From Spirochaetota bacterium (GTDB taxonomy: Bacteria > Spirochaetota > UBA4802 > JAFGDQ01): DNA of 64,000 nucleotides. Below, piece by piece: positions 1-8,965 of the stretch. The DNA is taken from contig JAXHTS010000049.1 of the NCBI GenBank assembly GCA_034190085.1, forward strand, positions 54,982-118,981, given 5' to 3'. Below the pieces are notes generated by a model. The model saw only the letters and a list, made by a program, of their open reading frames with translations. It was not told where the DNA came from and made no database searches. The number at the start of each line of letters is the position of its first letter. The stretch's first letter is position 1. Made by a program: the position numbers and the translations under genes.

Positions 1-536
1 TAATTGTTTCCATCGCAGCTGGAATAGCCATAAGCACAATAGAGGATATCCTCAAAACTCCGCATAAAATTGTTCGTGTGATGCCAAACATGCCTGCCAT
101 GATTGGCAGTGGGATGTCTGTAATCTCTCCGAATATAAATGTGGAAGAAGAATCATTGAATATGGTACTTGAGATATTCTCATATCTTGGGAAGGTGATG
201 ATCTTATCTGAAGAATATATGGATGCGGTTACAGCGCTTTCTGGATGTGGTCCAGCTTATGGATTTATGTTAATTCAGGCTATGACTGACAGCGGGGTAA
301 GGATGGGTATCCCTCGGGACAAGGCGCTTATCCTTTCAGCGCAGACGATCCTCGGTGCGGCAGAAATGCTGATCAGAACTGGAGAAGACCCTGTAGTATT
401 AAGGGGAAGGGTAACATCTCCCGGCGGAGCTACCATTGAAGCGGTTCATATGCTTGAAAGGCTTGCATTTTCCGGAATTGTCATGGATGCAATTGAGGCA
501 GCAAAAACAAGATCAAAGGAGCTTGGATTAAAGTGA
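1..536 (+). CDS. proC: Pyrroline-5-carboxylate reductase, 3' part
   Basis: Last step of proline synthesis: NAD(P)H-dependent reduction of 1-pyrroline-5-carboxylate in the cytoplasm. The reading frame is open from base 3 to the TGA at 534-536, so the N-terminal Rossmann half lies outside the window and about 178 residues are seen. Visible family marks are RVMPNMPA, the SGCGPAY helix start, and the signature SPGGATIEA near the C-terminus. The tail ends at the usual place. The next gene may start at a GTG overlapping the stop codon, so the two could be translationally coupled. The identification is secure. Confidence 0.95.
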   Translation, partial: IVSIAAGIAISTIEDILKTPHKIVRVMPNMPAMIGSGMSVISPNINVEEESLNMVLEIFSYLGKVMILSEEYMDAVTALSGCGPAYGFMLIQAMTDSGVRMGIPRDKALILSAQTILGAAEMLIRTGEDPVVLRGRVTSPGGATIEAVHMLERLAFSGIVMDAIEAAKTRSKELGLK

Positions 537-1513
537 TAATACGCGGTTTTCCAATAACAAATTATCAAGCAAGAGAAATGAAGAAATACCTTTTAGGCCT
601 CCTTCTTATGATTGTTGCAGTTTTTCTTATTGGAAATATCATTGCAGCGATCTTCATAGAGAGAATCAAGGTTAATGCTGAAAGCTACATAATTAAGGAT
701 GGATTCCCATTTTTTAAGTCTGAAGGTGAATATTTGCACCTTATAAGATCTTATCCTTATGATTTGGGGTTGGGGACAAATTTAAATATACACAGGATGA
801 GGAGGGGAGAATCCTACTGGAATGTTGCAATGAGGAATAATATTTCAATAGATACATTAATTGCGGCAAATCCTTTTTTAACATCATTGCTTGCTAAGGA
901 GGGTATTGAAATTGTTGTTCCACAAGAAGAGGGCGTGCTCATGGCATTAGATAACTTTTATGATGTATGGCGAATGTCGAAGAAGTTAGGCTATAAAGAT
1001 AAAATCAGAGGGGAATATTTTCCTTCTATATTCAGGCTTTTTTCTCTTGATGATATTAGGTTAGTTTTCTTTAAGGCTGTAAAGCCTGAAGTAGTAAATA
1101 ATCACCTTGAAGGATTATATAAAATAAGAAAGATATTTCAGTCTCCAATTAAAGGGTATTATACATCATTATATGGAACCAGGATTGATCCTTTTCTGCA
1201 TGGAAAGCATTTTCATAATGGAATAGACATAAGGGCAAGGACAAGAACTCCTATACATCCTGCGAGGAAGGGGATCGTCACCCTGTCAAAGTGGTTAGAT
1301 GGATATGGAAAAACTGTAATCATTCAACATCGAGATGGTTATGCAACAGTCTATGGTCACTGTCATACTCTGAAAGTAAAAAAGGGTGATTGGGTAGAGC
1401 AAAGCAATATTATAGGTTTGGTGGGATCTACTGGAAGATCAACGGGCCCCCATCTTCACTTTACAATAATGAGGCATGGGAGGATAATAGATCCACTTAG
1501 ATTTATCTGGTAG
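533..1513 (+). CDS. Membrane-anchored LysM/M23 (LytM) peptidase
   Basis: Probable peptidoglycan endopeptidase or a regulator of one, anchored in the inner membrane and facing the periplasm. Counting from the GTG at 533, residues 19-41 form one membrane segment, about 88-132 resemble a LysM peptidoglycan-binding unit (GESYWNVAMRNNIS, then VVPQE), and 202-326 are the M23 domain. The zinc motif HNGID gives H228 and D232, YGHCH gives H276, and GPHLHF gives H308/H310, so the site is complete. Two starts are possible. GTG at 533 overlaps the proC stop and has AAAGGAG about 12 bases upstream; ATG at 578 (residue 16) gives a more usual N-terminus. The 3' end overlaps the convergent next gene by 11 bases. 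Confidence 0.88.
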   Translation: MIIRGFPITNYQAREMKKYLLGLLLMIVAVFLIGNIIAAIFIERIKVNAESYIIKDGFPFFKSEGEYLHLIRSYPYDLGLGTNLNIHRMRRGESYWNVAMRNNISIDTLIAANPFLTSLLAKEGIEIVVPQEEGVLMALDNFYDVWRMSKKLGYKDKIRGEYFPSIFRLFSLDDIRLVFFKAVKPEVVNNHLEGLYKIRKIFQSPIKGYYTSLYGTRIDPFLHGKHFHNGIDIRARTRTPIHPARKGIVTLSKWLDGYGKTVIIQHRDGYATVYGHCHTLKVKKGDWVEQSNIIGLVGSTGRSTGPHLHFTIMRHGRIIDPLRFIW

Positions 1514-2252
1514 ATTTTATGAGTTGTTTATTTGTTAATATATCCTTCTCTGTTCTTATGAGATCATCTTCTGTGTCAACTTCATGCCATTGGAAACCAG
1601 AAAGGTCACATATTTGAGGAGCTGTCTTCTCATCTTCTGCTAAAGTTTGTAAAATATCTTCAACAACAGCCCCATCGCCGCGTCTCTTGAGTGTTTCTTG
1701 TATAGCATTTCGATAAGCTTCTTCCATTGAGATATCAACATAGGTCATCCCGATATATCCACAATTATAATCATTAAGCCCTTTCCTTATTTGATCAATT
1801 GAAATAGAGCCATTGCATTTTTTTAGTTTCACTTTCATATCGTCATCAGTTAATTCCCTATCAAAATCACACATCGCTGTGATATGCTTGAAGGATTCCT
1901 TCATTTTTTTGAACATCGCCCGTGGGTATATATGATCAACGTTAGTTATTAGAAAGGAATCCCCTGAGAATTCCTTTAATCCTCTAATTAAAGAAAATAT
2001 ATTTCCTTTATGAAAGTTTTTGTTTTCTATAGCTTTTACATTTTTTAAATTCCTATTATCAACATGCTCTTTCAACTCCTTGAAATAATAGCCGCCAACA
2101 ACAATCGCCTCATCAATTATGTTTAATTCTAGAAAATCCAAGATATGATCGATCAATTTTTTGCCATTAACAGAAACCATCCCCTTAGTTCTTCTATGAG
2201 TGATCTTGCCCATTCTCTTGCCGACACCGGCTGCTAATATAATTGCTCTCAT
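1503..2252 (-). CDS. Sugar-phosphate/phosphocholine-type nucleotidyltransferase
   Basis: A 249-residue GT-A-fold nucleotidyltransferase that should join an NTP to a phosphorylated small molecule. The N-terminal LAAGVGKRMG (residues 6-15) is the nucleotide-binding loop, K23 fits the substrate-side lysine, and NVDH (104-107) carries the metal-binding Asp. The C-terminal part has the WHEVDTEDDL pattern of sugar-activating enzymes. The size and layout recall LicC-like cytidylyltransferases and inositol-1-phosphate cytidylyltransferases, but the substrate cannot be read from the sequence. It overlaps the upstream HAD phosphatase by 4 bases (ATGA), so the two are co-translated and probably act on the same phosphorylated metabolite, perhaps for envelope polysaccharide. 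Confidence 0.8.
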   Translation of the reverse strand: MRAIILAAGVGKRMGKITHRRTKGMVSVNGKKLIDHILDFLELNIIDEAIVVGGYYFKELKEHVDNRNLKNVKAIENKNFHKGNIFSLIRGLKEFSGDSFLITNVDHIYPRAMFKKMKESFKHITAMCDFDRELTDDDMKVKLKKCNGSISIDQIRKGLNDYNCGYIGMTYVDISMEEAYRNAIQETLKRRGDGAVVEDILQTLAEDEKTAPQICDLSGFQWHEVDTEDDLIRTEKDILTNKQLIKSTR

Positions 2253-2881
2253 AGGTTTAAAAGCTCCGTAATTTTTTTTATTGTAATAATAGTTCGATCT
2301 AACTTTAGAAAATCTTTAGGATTAAAGATATTGCATAAGCCAATAAAGCTTATTCCATTATATATTGCTTTTTCAGCATCCTTTAAAGAATCCCCAATAA
2401 ATATAAGTTCCTCTTTATTAATATTATACTTATTGATTACATAATCAAAGTGATCTCTGCCCTTCTCAAAACCTTCCATAAAACCCAAGACTATATCAAA
2501 CTTAAGACCTTCTCTCTCAATTAATTGATTTATTAGATGTTGGTAGTTGTTTGAAGAAATACCGGCTATATATCCTCTTTCTCTTAATGTTGTAATAGTT
2601 TTTCTAACATCATCTGAAAAACTAATATTAAAAAAAACACCCTTTTTAGTCTCTTCAAAGATTGCAGCCTTTTCAGAATTTGTCGGGCAACCAGGTATTA
2701 TAATTTCGAGCTGTCTAAAGAATGGAACACCGGATGTTTCTAAATATTTTCTTCTGGCCTCTATAAATGATATCTCTGGATGATAATCAGTGATTACTCT
2801 TCCCGCAATATCGGCGAATCCATCCATTGTATCAATGAGTGTCCCATCCAAATCAAAAAGGTATACTTTTTTCTCTATCAT
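2249..2881 (-). CDS. HAD-family phosphatase (phosphoglycolate phosphatase-like)
   Basis: A 210-residue haloacid-dehalogenase hydrolase with a helical cap. Motif I is FDLDGTLID with nucleophile D10 and acid/base D12, motif II is the serine pair at 109-110, the motif III lysine is K140, and motif IV is GDSLKD (163-168). The catalytic set is complete and the fold matches small-molecule phosphatases such as Gph; the substrate is unknown. It is the first gene of a two-gene minus-strand unit with the nucleotidyltransferase, which starts inside its stop codon. That suggests a shared sugar- or polyol-phosphate pathway. Confidence 0.85.
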   Translation of the reverse strand: MIEKKVYLFDLDGTLIDTMDGFADIAGRVITDYHPEISFIEARRKYLETSGVPFFRQLEIIIPGCPTNSEKAAIFEETKKGVFFNISFSDDVRKTITTLRERGYIAGISSNNYQHLINQLIEREGLKFDIVLGFMEGFEKGRDHFDYVINKYNINKEELIFIGDSLKDAEKAIYNGISFIGLCNIFNPKDFLKLDRTIITIKKITELLNL

Positions 2882-3203
2882 GTAAATAGAGCCAATAGTT
2901 ATTTCAATGAGAAGATTGAAAATAATTTTTCATTTTTAAGGATTTAACCTCTTAACGAAAATAACGATCTTTGACTCATACGCATCCCGTGAATGTTAAC
3001 AAACCTAAGTAATTTCAAACTAATATATTAGTGATTAATTCATTTATGTCAATTATAATTTCGTTAAATAATCAGTAGGGGATAGTAAATTGATTTTACA
3101 TATTCAAAAAAATGACTATTAATTTTCAGGAGTATGTTTTATTATGTCCCCCAATAAGGATAGGAAGCTCTAATGAAAATATCAAAATAAATCGTATTGT
3201 GAG
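2882..3203. other. Non-coding stretch between HAD gene and IS remnant
   Basis: About 320 AT-rich bases upstream of the minus-strand HAD gene. I see no open frame of useful length. The sequence presumably holds the HAD promoter and decayed insertion-sequence DNA; no terminal inverted repeat was recognised. Confidence 0.4.
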
Positions 3204-3542
3204 GGGTGGGTGAATTCCTACAAGGAGAAATTATGGGATGGCAAAGTCGATGATGTTATAAAGATATTGGGAAAAGAGGCGTAGAATAGAAAAATAAATC
3301 AAACCCCGATAATGGAGCTTAGAGCTTATTTTTATGGGAATAAAAATTCAATGTGTTATGATATATACCGCGAGAAAGGTTATCATATAGGTAGCTGCGC
3401 TATAGAGAGTGCTAATAAATATATCGTTGCAAGCCGGTTAAAATTGACGGGTATGCGCTGGACTCTCCAGCATGCGAATCCAATGGCATGGCTGCGATGT
3501 AAAGACTTCGAAGACCGTTGGATAATTTTTGGAATTTTATGA
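3204..3542 (+). pseudogene. ISKra4-type transposase, C-terminal remnant
   Basis: The frame reads the typical C-terminus of ISKra4-family transposases: KLWDGKVDDVIKILGKEA, then a TAG stop at 3282-3284, then in the same frame an open stretch from 3312. The latter contains GYHIGSCAIESANKYIVASR and LTGMRWTLQHANPMAWLRC, matching the family's final block in which a Gly-Ser-(x)-x-Glu-Ser-Ala motif precedes a GMRW motif. The N-terminal two thirds are missing and the in-frame stop shows decay. It lies just past the end of the peptide-transporter operon, where ATPase genes would be expected. It could be called a 76-residue hypothetical gene, but the homology makes a remnant far more likely. Confidence 0.65.
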
Positions 3543-3561
3543 ATTTAAATGATTATCTCAG

Positions 3562-3585
3562 AAAGCATGGCAAGACTCATGCTTT
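3562..3585. repeat. 8-bp perfect hairpin after the IS remnant
   Basis: AAAGCATG at 3562-3569 and CATGCTTT at 3578-3585 are exact reverse complements with an 8-base loop. It follows the IS remnant by 20 bases and lies 137 bases past the end of the minus-strand permease gene. It could be an IS end structure or a weak terminator. No T-run follows on either strand. Confidence 0.4.
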
Positions 3586-3721
3586 AGCGGCTTGACCCTA
3601 AAATTTAATTTGCTATCTAGTAGTGTTCGGTTCATAGGGCATTTTATTTTCAAAGAGTTTTAGTTGATAATTCGGCAGGAGTACCTCTCTACTTGACAGG
3701 AAAAGATGGTGCCTATTATTC

Positions 3722-4705
3722 TCATCCTCGCCTGTATTTAGGGTCTATTGCTTCCTGAAGCCCCTCTCCTATCAGATTATAGGCAGTAATGGTAATGAAT
3801 ATTGCAAGACCAGGAATAAGGGTTAACCACCAAGCGAAATCCATAAAATCCCTCGATTGAGAGAGGATATCCCCCCAACTAGGAGTAGGGGGCTGAACAC
3901 CGAATCCCAAGAAGCTAAGTGAAGACTCTATTAAAATTGTTGAAGCTATTCCAAATGTTGCTGACACAAGCACAGGGGCTAGAGAATTGGGTAGAATATG
4001 TCGTAAAATTATCAATCTATTGGGAATGCCAAGCGCCTTTGAGGCCTGCACATAATCCATCTCCCTTAGCTTTAAAAATTCTCCACGTACAATCCTTGCA
4101 ATCCCTGTCCATCCGGTTAAACCAATCACTATCATTATATTAAAAAGACTGGGGCCTACAAGCGCCAGCATTGTTAAAATGAGAAAAAAAGTAGGAAAAC
4201 ATAGGACAATCTCAATAAACCTGGAGATGACTATATCCACCTTGCCGCCATAATAGCCGGCAATGGTGCCTATTATTATCCCAATAAGAACATAAAGGGA
4301 TACTGCTACAAATCCAACCAATATAGATACCCTTGTTCCATAGACCATCCTTGAAGCCAGATCTCGACCCTGCTCGTCTGTGCCAAGGGGATGATTCTTC
4401 CCAGGCGAAATCACAATAGAATCGAGATCATATTCAGAATAGGAATATGGAATTGGAGGGAATATCTTAAATCCCTTAAATTCATCCTTCCTTAAATCCT
4501 TGCCCTTAAACTCGGGATAATTGAAGAATAATGGGAAGTAGACCTCATCATTTGTAATATAGATATAGGGCTTATTATTTGAAATGAATGGAGCGCCAAT
4601 AGCAATGAGAAATAAAAACAGCACAACAACAAGCCCTGTCAATGAAAGCCTGTTCTTTTTAAACTCAAGCCATACTGTGCCCCAATATCCCCTTCTCTCA
4701 CTCAT
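3722..4705 (-). CDS. oppC: Peptide ABC transporter permease (OppC/DppC type)
   Basis: Inner-membrane permease of a peptide or nickel importer, partner of the OppB-type subunit encoded just upstream. It has 327 residues. A first membrane segment near residues 22-42 is followed by a periplasmic insert (about 45-105), then the binding-protein-dependent permease domain. The ATPase-contact EAA loop is visible as ASKALGIPNRLIILRHILPN, and the tail motif EAIDPKYRRG is typical. It starts inside the end of oppB (4-base overlap). No OppD/OppF ATPase gene follows; the region beyond holds only an IS remnant, so energising ATPases must come from elsewhere if the system works. Confidence 0.92.
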   Translation of the reverse strand: MSERRGYWGTVWLEFKKNRLSLTGLVVVLFLFLIAIGAPFISNNKPYIYITNDEVYFPLFFNYPEFKGKDLRKDEFKGFKIFPPIPYSYSEYDLDSIVISPGKNHPLGTDEQGRDLASRMVYGTRVSILVGFVAVSLYVLIGIIIGTIAGYYGGKVDIVISRFIEIVLCFPTFFLILTMLALVGPSLFNIMIVIGLTGWTGIARIVRGEFLKLREMDYVQASKALGIPNRLIILRHILPNSLAPVLVSATFGIASTILIESSLSFLGFGVQPPTPSWGDILSQSRDFMDFAWWLTLIPGLAIFITITAYNLIGEGLQEAIDPKYRRG

Positions 4706-5703
4706 ATCTTCCCCTCCAGGCGAATCCTCGGGTCCACAAGGGCATATACCAGATCAGCCAAAAGGATCCCTATAAGGGTGAGCAAAGCGGAAATCGCAGC
4801 GATGGCCATTATTACTGGGATATCCCTTGAAAGGATAGACTGAAAAGCAAGCATACCCATGCCAGGTATTGAGAATATTGACTCAACAATAACGCTTCCC
4901 CCAAGTAAACTCGGCAAGAGCGTGGCCATCAAGGTCACAAGGGGCACTAAGGAATTCCTGAATGCATGAACAAAGATTACCTTCTTTTCGGAAAGGCCCT
5001 TTGATCTGGCTGTGATAATGAATTGCTGATTTATTACCTCAAGCATGGTTGCTCTTGTATATCTTGCTAAAAAGGCGAAACTTCCATATGTTAGAGTCGC
5101 AACAGGCAGAACAAGATGCCATATAACGTCCATAAATCTTGTCCAGAAACCAGCTTCCTCCACCCAATCGGACATTATTCCACCCAGGGGGAATAGATTT
5201 AAATACTCACCACCGCTTAAATACATAAGCAGAAGCAGCCCCACCCAGAAGGTTGGGACTGAATACAATATGAATAATATAAGACCAGATCCTCGATCAA
5301 AGGCAGTATCCTTCTTTACAGCGGAGTAAATACCCATTGGTATGGATATGATATACACCAGGATCAAAGTTATCACATTTAGAGTAAGTGTGATTGGCAA
5401 GGCCTCAGCAATCCGTTCTGATACTCGCCTGCCATCCTTTCTGGAAATCCCAAAATCTATGGTTACAAATCTTGCCAACCATTCCCCATAACCTATTATA
5501 ATAGGTTTATCCAACCCATAGAGTTTCCTTTCCTGTTCCAGTATCTCCCTGCCCACTGATCCTGCCTTCAGTCCTCCATCAAGCCCAGCCTGAAGGCTTG
5601 TATAATCCCCTGGAGCCAGCCTGACCATAAAATACGTGATCAGGGTTATTCCAATAAAGGTAGGGATTAGAAGCAAGAGCCTCTTTATGATATACCTCTT
5701 CAT
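4702..5703 (-). CDS. oppB: Peptide ABC transporter permease (OppB/DppB type)
   Basis: A 333-residue inner-membrane permease with the typical N-terminus (YIIKRLLLLIPTFIGITLIT), a periplasmic loop containing the YGLDKPI motif, and the EAA loop ARSKGLSEKKVIFVHAFRNS. The C-terminal VDPRIRLEG is also usual for the family. It starts two bases after the binding-protein gene ends and overlaps oppC by 4 bases. With OppC it should form the membrane channel for peptides delivered by the OppA-type lipoprotein. The family assignment is firm; the substrate (oligopeptide, dipeptide or other) is not readable. Confidence 0.92.
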   Translation of the reverse strand: MKRYIIKRLLLLIPTFIGITLITYFMVRLAPGDYTSLQAGLDGGLKAGSVGREILEQERKLYGLDKPIIIGYGEWLARFVTIDFGISRKDGRRVSERIAEALPITLTLNVITLILVYIISIPMGIYSAVKKDTAFDRGSGLILFILYSVPTFWVGLLLLMYLSGGEYLNLFPLGGIMSDWVEEAGFWTRFMDVIWHLVLPVATLTYGSFAFLARYTRATMLEVINQQFIITARSKGLSEKKVIFVHAFRNSLVPLVTLMATLLPSLLGGSVIVESIFSIPGMGMLAFQSILSRDIPVIMAIAAISALLTLIGILLADLVYALVDPRIRLEGKI

Positions 5704-5705
5704 GT

Positions 5706-7277
5706 CTAATTCCTAATCCTCCATTCCATATATTTAAGCCCCCTTGCATAGGCCTTCACATTTTCAAACCTCTTGCTCACAACAACCAAGGCAGGTGAAC
5801 AATACAAAAAAGTATATGGCTGCTCATAGTGAATTATCTCATGAAATCGATGATACATCTCTATACGTTTTGTCTCATTAAACTCCTTTCGAGCCTTTTC
5901 AATAATATAATCAGCCTCTGCGTTTTTAAAATAACAGAAGTTTGATCCCTTCTCAAGCTGTGAGGAATGCCAGAGTTGATATGGATCACCGCTATAACCC
6001 AGACTCCAGCTAAGTGTAACGGCGTCAAAATCCCTCTTATGAAGCTTCTCTACAAAAACCGCCCATTCATACTTGTTAATATCCATCTCAATCCCGACCT
6101 TAGACAAATCCTCCTTCAGAATGCTTGTCAATCTTTCGGAAAACTTGCTCCCAGAGGGAATTGTAAAGGTAAAAGAAAACTCCTTTCCCTTCTTATCGAT
6201 AATACCATTCTCATCTGTATCAACCCATCCAGCCTCCTTTAATAGCTTCTTACCCATCTCAGGATCGAAGGGCCATTTTTTTATCTTCTGATTATAGCTT
6301 TTGCTATTTATGTAGAAATTTCCGGTCACTATTTTCCCCAATCCAAACATCAATTTCTTCAATATCTCTTCTCTGTCAATCAAATGGGTTAATGCTAGCC
6401 TAACCCTCCTGTCCTTGAAGAACTCTCTTCGCGCATTCCAGCCGATATAATTGTATGATGGCAGGTAGTATTTTAATTTGTAGAATCTATTCAAGAACCT
6501 TTCAGAGTTTGTCTGCCTTACCCACTGAATTGAGCGCAGCGACATCACATCAAGCTCTCCCTTCTTCAGCATCTGCAGGGCAATATTCACCTCAAGCACA
6601 AGCTTATATACTACCTTTTTAATCTCCGGTTTCTCACCCCTATACCTATCATTCAGTGTGAGAATAATCTTCTTGCCAGTATCCCATCGCTCAAATTTGT
6701 ATGGTCCAGTGCCAATGGGAAATCTGTTATTCCTATGAGTATTAAAATCAGTGCCATCATCAAAGATATGCTTAGGTACAATGGGTATTCCACCGCAAAA
6801 TTCAAGGGCTAAAAAATATGGGCGGGAATACTGAAATTCAACCGTATATTTATCAATCCTCTTAACTCTTTTAACATCAACATAATACACCTTCAACTGT
6901 GCGCATGCAACCTTCGGATCTTTTATTAAATTAAATGAATAGATTATATCATCGGATGTAAACTCAACCCCATCACTCCATAATACACCCCTCTTCAGAT
7001 GAAACCTGAATCTCAATTTATCCGTTGATATCTCCCATCTCTCAGCAAGTTGAGGGATCAACTCCAGAGTCTCGTAATCTCGATCGAGAAGAGTCTCATA
7101 TATATTTCTATTTATCATATTTTCATAAGCATCAGTGGCGGTGATTGGATTCAAAGTGCCAGGCTCTGCTGAAAGATGGATATACAGTGAATGCGGCTCC
7201 CTAACAGAAGAAAAATCTTTGCACGATAATAGTATTGTGAGTATTGTAAATAAAAGAAGAGATTTATTCAGCTTCAT
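5706..7277 (-). CDS. oppA: Peptide-binding lipoprotein (SBP_bac_5, OppA type)
   Basis: Extracytoplasmic solute-binding protein of 523 residues. The N-terminus is a lipoprotein signal ending in ILLSC, with the lipidated Cys at about residue 19. The body shows family blocks: LNPITATDAYENMINRNIYE, RGVLWSDGVEFTSDDIIYSF, GTGPYKFERW and a C-terminal YTFLY segment. It begins at TAATG, sharing one base with the symporter stop, and the oppB start follows two bases after its end, so the four genes form one tight operon. It should capture peptides and hand them to OppBC. Confidence 0.92.
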   Translation of the reverse strand: MKLNKSLLLFTILTILLSCKDFSSVREPHSLYIHLSAEPGTLNPITATDAYENMINRNIYETLLDRDYETLELIPQLAERWEISTDKLRFRFHLKRGVLWSDGVEFTSDDIIYSFNLIKDPKVACAQLKVYYVDVKRVKRIDKYTVEFQYSRPYFLALEFCGGIPIVPKHIFDDGTDFNTHRNNRFPIGTGPYKFERWDTGKKIILTLNDRYRGEKPEIKKVVYKLVLEVNIALQMLKKGELDVMSLRSIQWVRQTNSERFLNRFYKLKYYLPSYNYIGWNARREFFKDRRVRLALTHLIDREEILKKLMFGLGKIVTGNFYINSKSYNQKIKKWPFDPEMGKKLLKEAGWVDTDENGIIDKKGKEFSFTFTIPSGSKFSERLTSILKEDLSKVGIEMDINKYEWAVFVEKLHKRDFDAVTLSWSLGYSGDPYQLWHSSQLEKGSNFCYFKNAEADYIIEKARKEFNETKRIEMYHRFHEIIHYEQPYTFLYCSPALVVVSKRFENVKAYARGLKYMEWRIRN

Positions 7278-8617
7278 TAATCCTTCCCCAGAGATGAAAA
7301 ATACCTCACGGTCTCCATCTTCACTATTCCAGATAGGGCTATCAATGCGATGAGATTGGGCAGGGCCATAAGCCCATTCATAATATCAGAGAATGTCCAT
7401 ATCAGATCAATCTTCAAGACTGCCCCAATGAATACGGATATTACCCAAAGCATTCGATAGGGCTTAATGGAACGCTCTCCCAGGAGATACTCAATGGATT
7501 TTTCGCCATAATACGACCACCCCAATATAGTGGAATAGGCAAAAAAGAGAATACCAATAGAAACAACCGCCCCACCCCAATCGCCTGGGAGTCCGGTCTC
7601 AAAGGCAAATTCGGTTAATGCGGCAGCATTCTTGCCACAATCCCACACTCCAGTAACGATCAGGACCAACCCAGTGAGTGTGCATACAACAATTGTGTCT
7701 ATAAAGGTCTGAGTCATAGACACCAGTGCCTGACGAACGGGCTCATCAGTTTTGGCGGCTGCAGCGGCTATTGGGGAACTTCCAAGCCCGGATTCGTTTG
7801 AGAAGATACCCCTTGCCACCCCCATCCTTATCGTGTGCCTAACCGCTGCCCCTATAAATCCTCCGCTGGCGGCAATGGGAGAGAAGGCATGATAAAATAC
7901 TAAAGAAAAGGCATTAGGAATCTCTTTATAGTATAATATAAGTATAGAAAAACAACCAACCATATAGAATACTATCATAATTGGAACAATTATTGATGTT
8001 GCCCTTGCAATACTCTTAATTCCACCCATTATTACAATGGATGTAAAAATAAATAATACAATCCCGATCTGCCATTGTGCAATACCAAAGGTCGAGTTAA
8101 GGGCATCTGCAACAGAATTTGCCTGAACCATATTCCCTATTCCAAAGGCAGCGATGCATGCAAAAATAGAGAATAATCTTGCTAAAGATTTACTCCCTAA
8201 ACCCCTTGATATATAGTACATGGGACCGCCACACATTGTGCCAAATTTATCAACCTCCCTATACCTGACGGCAAGCACACCCTCGCTATACTTTGTGGCC
8301 ATCCCAAAAAAGCCGGTTATCCACATCCAAAACAGGGCGCCTGGCCCGCCAGTAGCGATTGCAGTGGCAACACCAGCGATATTCCCAGTTCCAACTGTCG
8401 CAGCAAGAGCGGTCATCAATGCCTGAAAGTGAGAGATGTCTCCCTTCTTACCCCCTTCCTCCTTTCTCCGTATAAGTGCTAAATAAAGAGACGAGAGGAG
8501 GGTTTTAAATTGTAGACCCCTCAGCAAAAATGTGAGATAAATCCCTGTACCGAGTAGCAGCACAATCAAGGGAATTCCCCATACAATATCGCTTAATTGT
8601 TTTAGAAAAACCACCAT
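7277..8617 (-). CDS. Sodium:alanine/glycine symporter (AGCS family)
   Basis: A 446-residue multi-spanning inner-membrane symporter. Family marks include [20 protein letters not shown] near residues 75-95, the [17 protein letters not shown] block and GGPMYYI. Length and motif order are normal for AGCS proteins such as AgcS or DagA. It is the first gene of the operon with oppA-oppB-oppC (stop and next start overlap as TAATG), which links uptake of free small amino acids with uptake of peptides. The 348 bases upstream hold one 6-bp hairpin but no recognisable glycine riboswitch core. Confidence 0.93.
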   Translation of the reverse strand: MVVFLKQLSDIVWGIPLIVLLLGTGIYLTFLLRGLQFKTLLSSLYLALIRRKEEGGKKGDISHFQALMTALAATVGTGNIAGVATAIATGGPGALFWMWITGFFGMATKYSEGVLAVRYREVDKFGTMCGGPMYYISRGLGSKSLARLFSIFACIAAFGIGNMVQANSVADALNSTFGIAQWQIGIVLFIFTSIVIMGGIKSIARATSIIVPIMIVFYMVGCFSILILYYKEIPNAFSLVFYHAFSPIAASGGFIGAAVRHTIRMGVARGIFSNESGLGSSPIAAAAAKTDEPVRQALVSMTQTFIDTIVVCTLTGLVLIVTGVWDCGKNAAALTEFAFETGLPGDWGGAVVSIGILFFAYSTILGWSYYGEKSIEYLLGERSIKPYRMLWVISVFIGAVLKIDLIWTFSDIMNGLMALPNLIALIALSGIVKMETVRYFSSLGKD

Positions 8618-8965
8618 GATGTACGATAATTATATTATCTATCTGATAAATTACCTGAGGAAGATTTTATTTCTCATTTATTGATAAGCATCTGACCTTG
8701 TGATAGGCTGGATAGCAATCATAATAATTGGGTCTCCGTACCTCCAATGAGAGGTAGATTTCCATAACTCTCGGAAAAAATATATTCAAGGATTAATATA
8801 CGAAGTCAAGCAATATTTATAATCCATGTTAAGGGGTAAGTCAGAGTGACACCAGTGATTGAGCCTTCATTTGTCCGAATTGGTTAGATATTAGTATAAG
8901 GCTTCAATAGAATAATTCACTACCTGATATGGTGACTCAAAATTATTGGGAGAAAGGATTTAAGC
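8618..8965. other. Divergent intergenic region, symporter operon / HD-GYP gene
   Basis: Contains the promoters for the minus-strand transporter operon and the plus-strand HD-GYP gene. The one clear structure is a perfect 6-bp hairpin, TACCTC at 8739-8744 and GAGGTA at 8751-8756, 122 bases upstream of the symporter start. I looked for a glycine riboswitch on the minus strand because of the symporter and did not see its conserved core. The HD-GYP gene has AAAGGA ahead of its ATG. Confidence 0.45.

Noticed and set aside
8618..8965. Possible glycine riboswitch before the AGCS symporter
   Set aside because: The minus-strand sequence lacks the conserved aptamer core; only a simple 6-bp hairpin is present.
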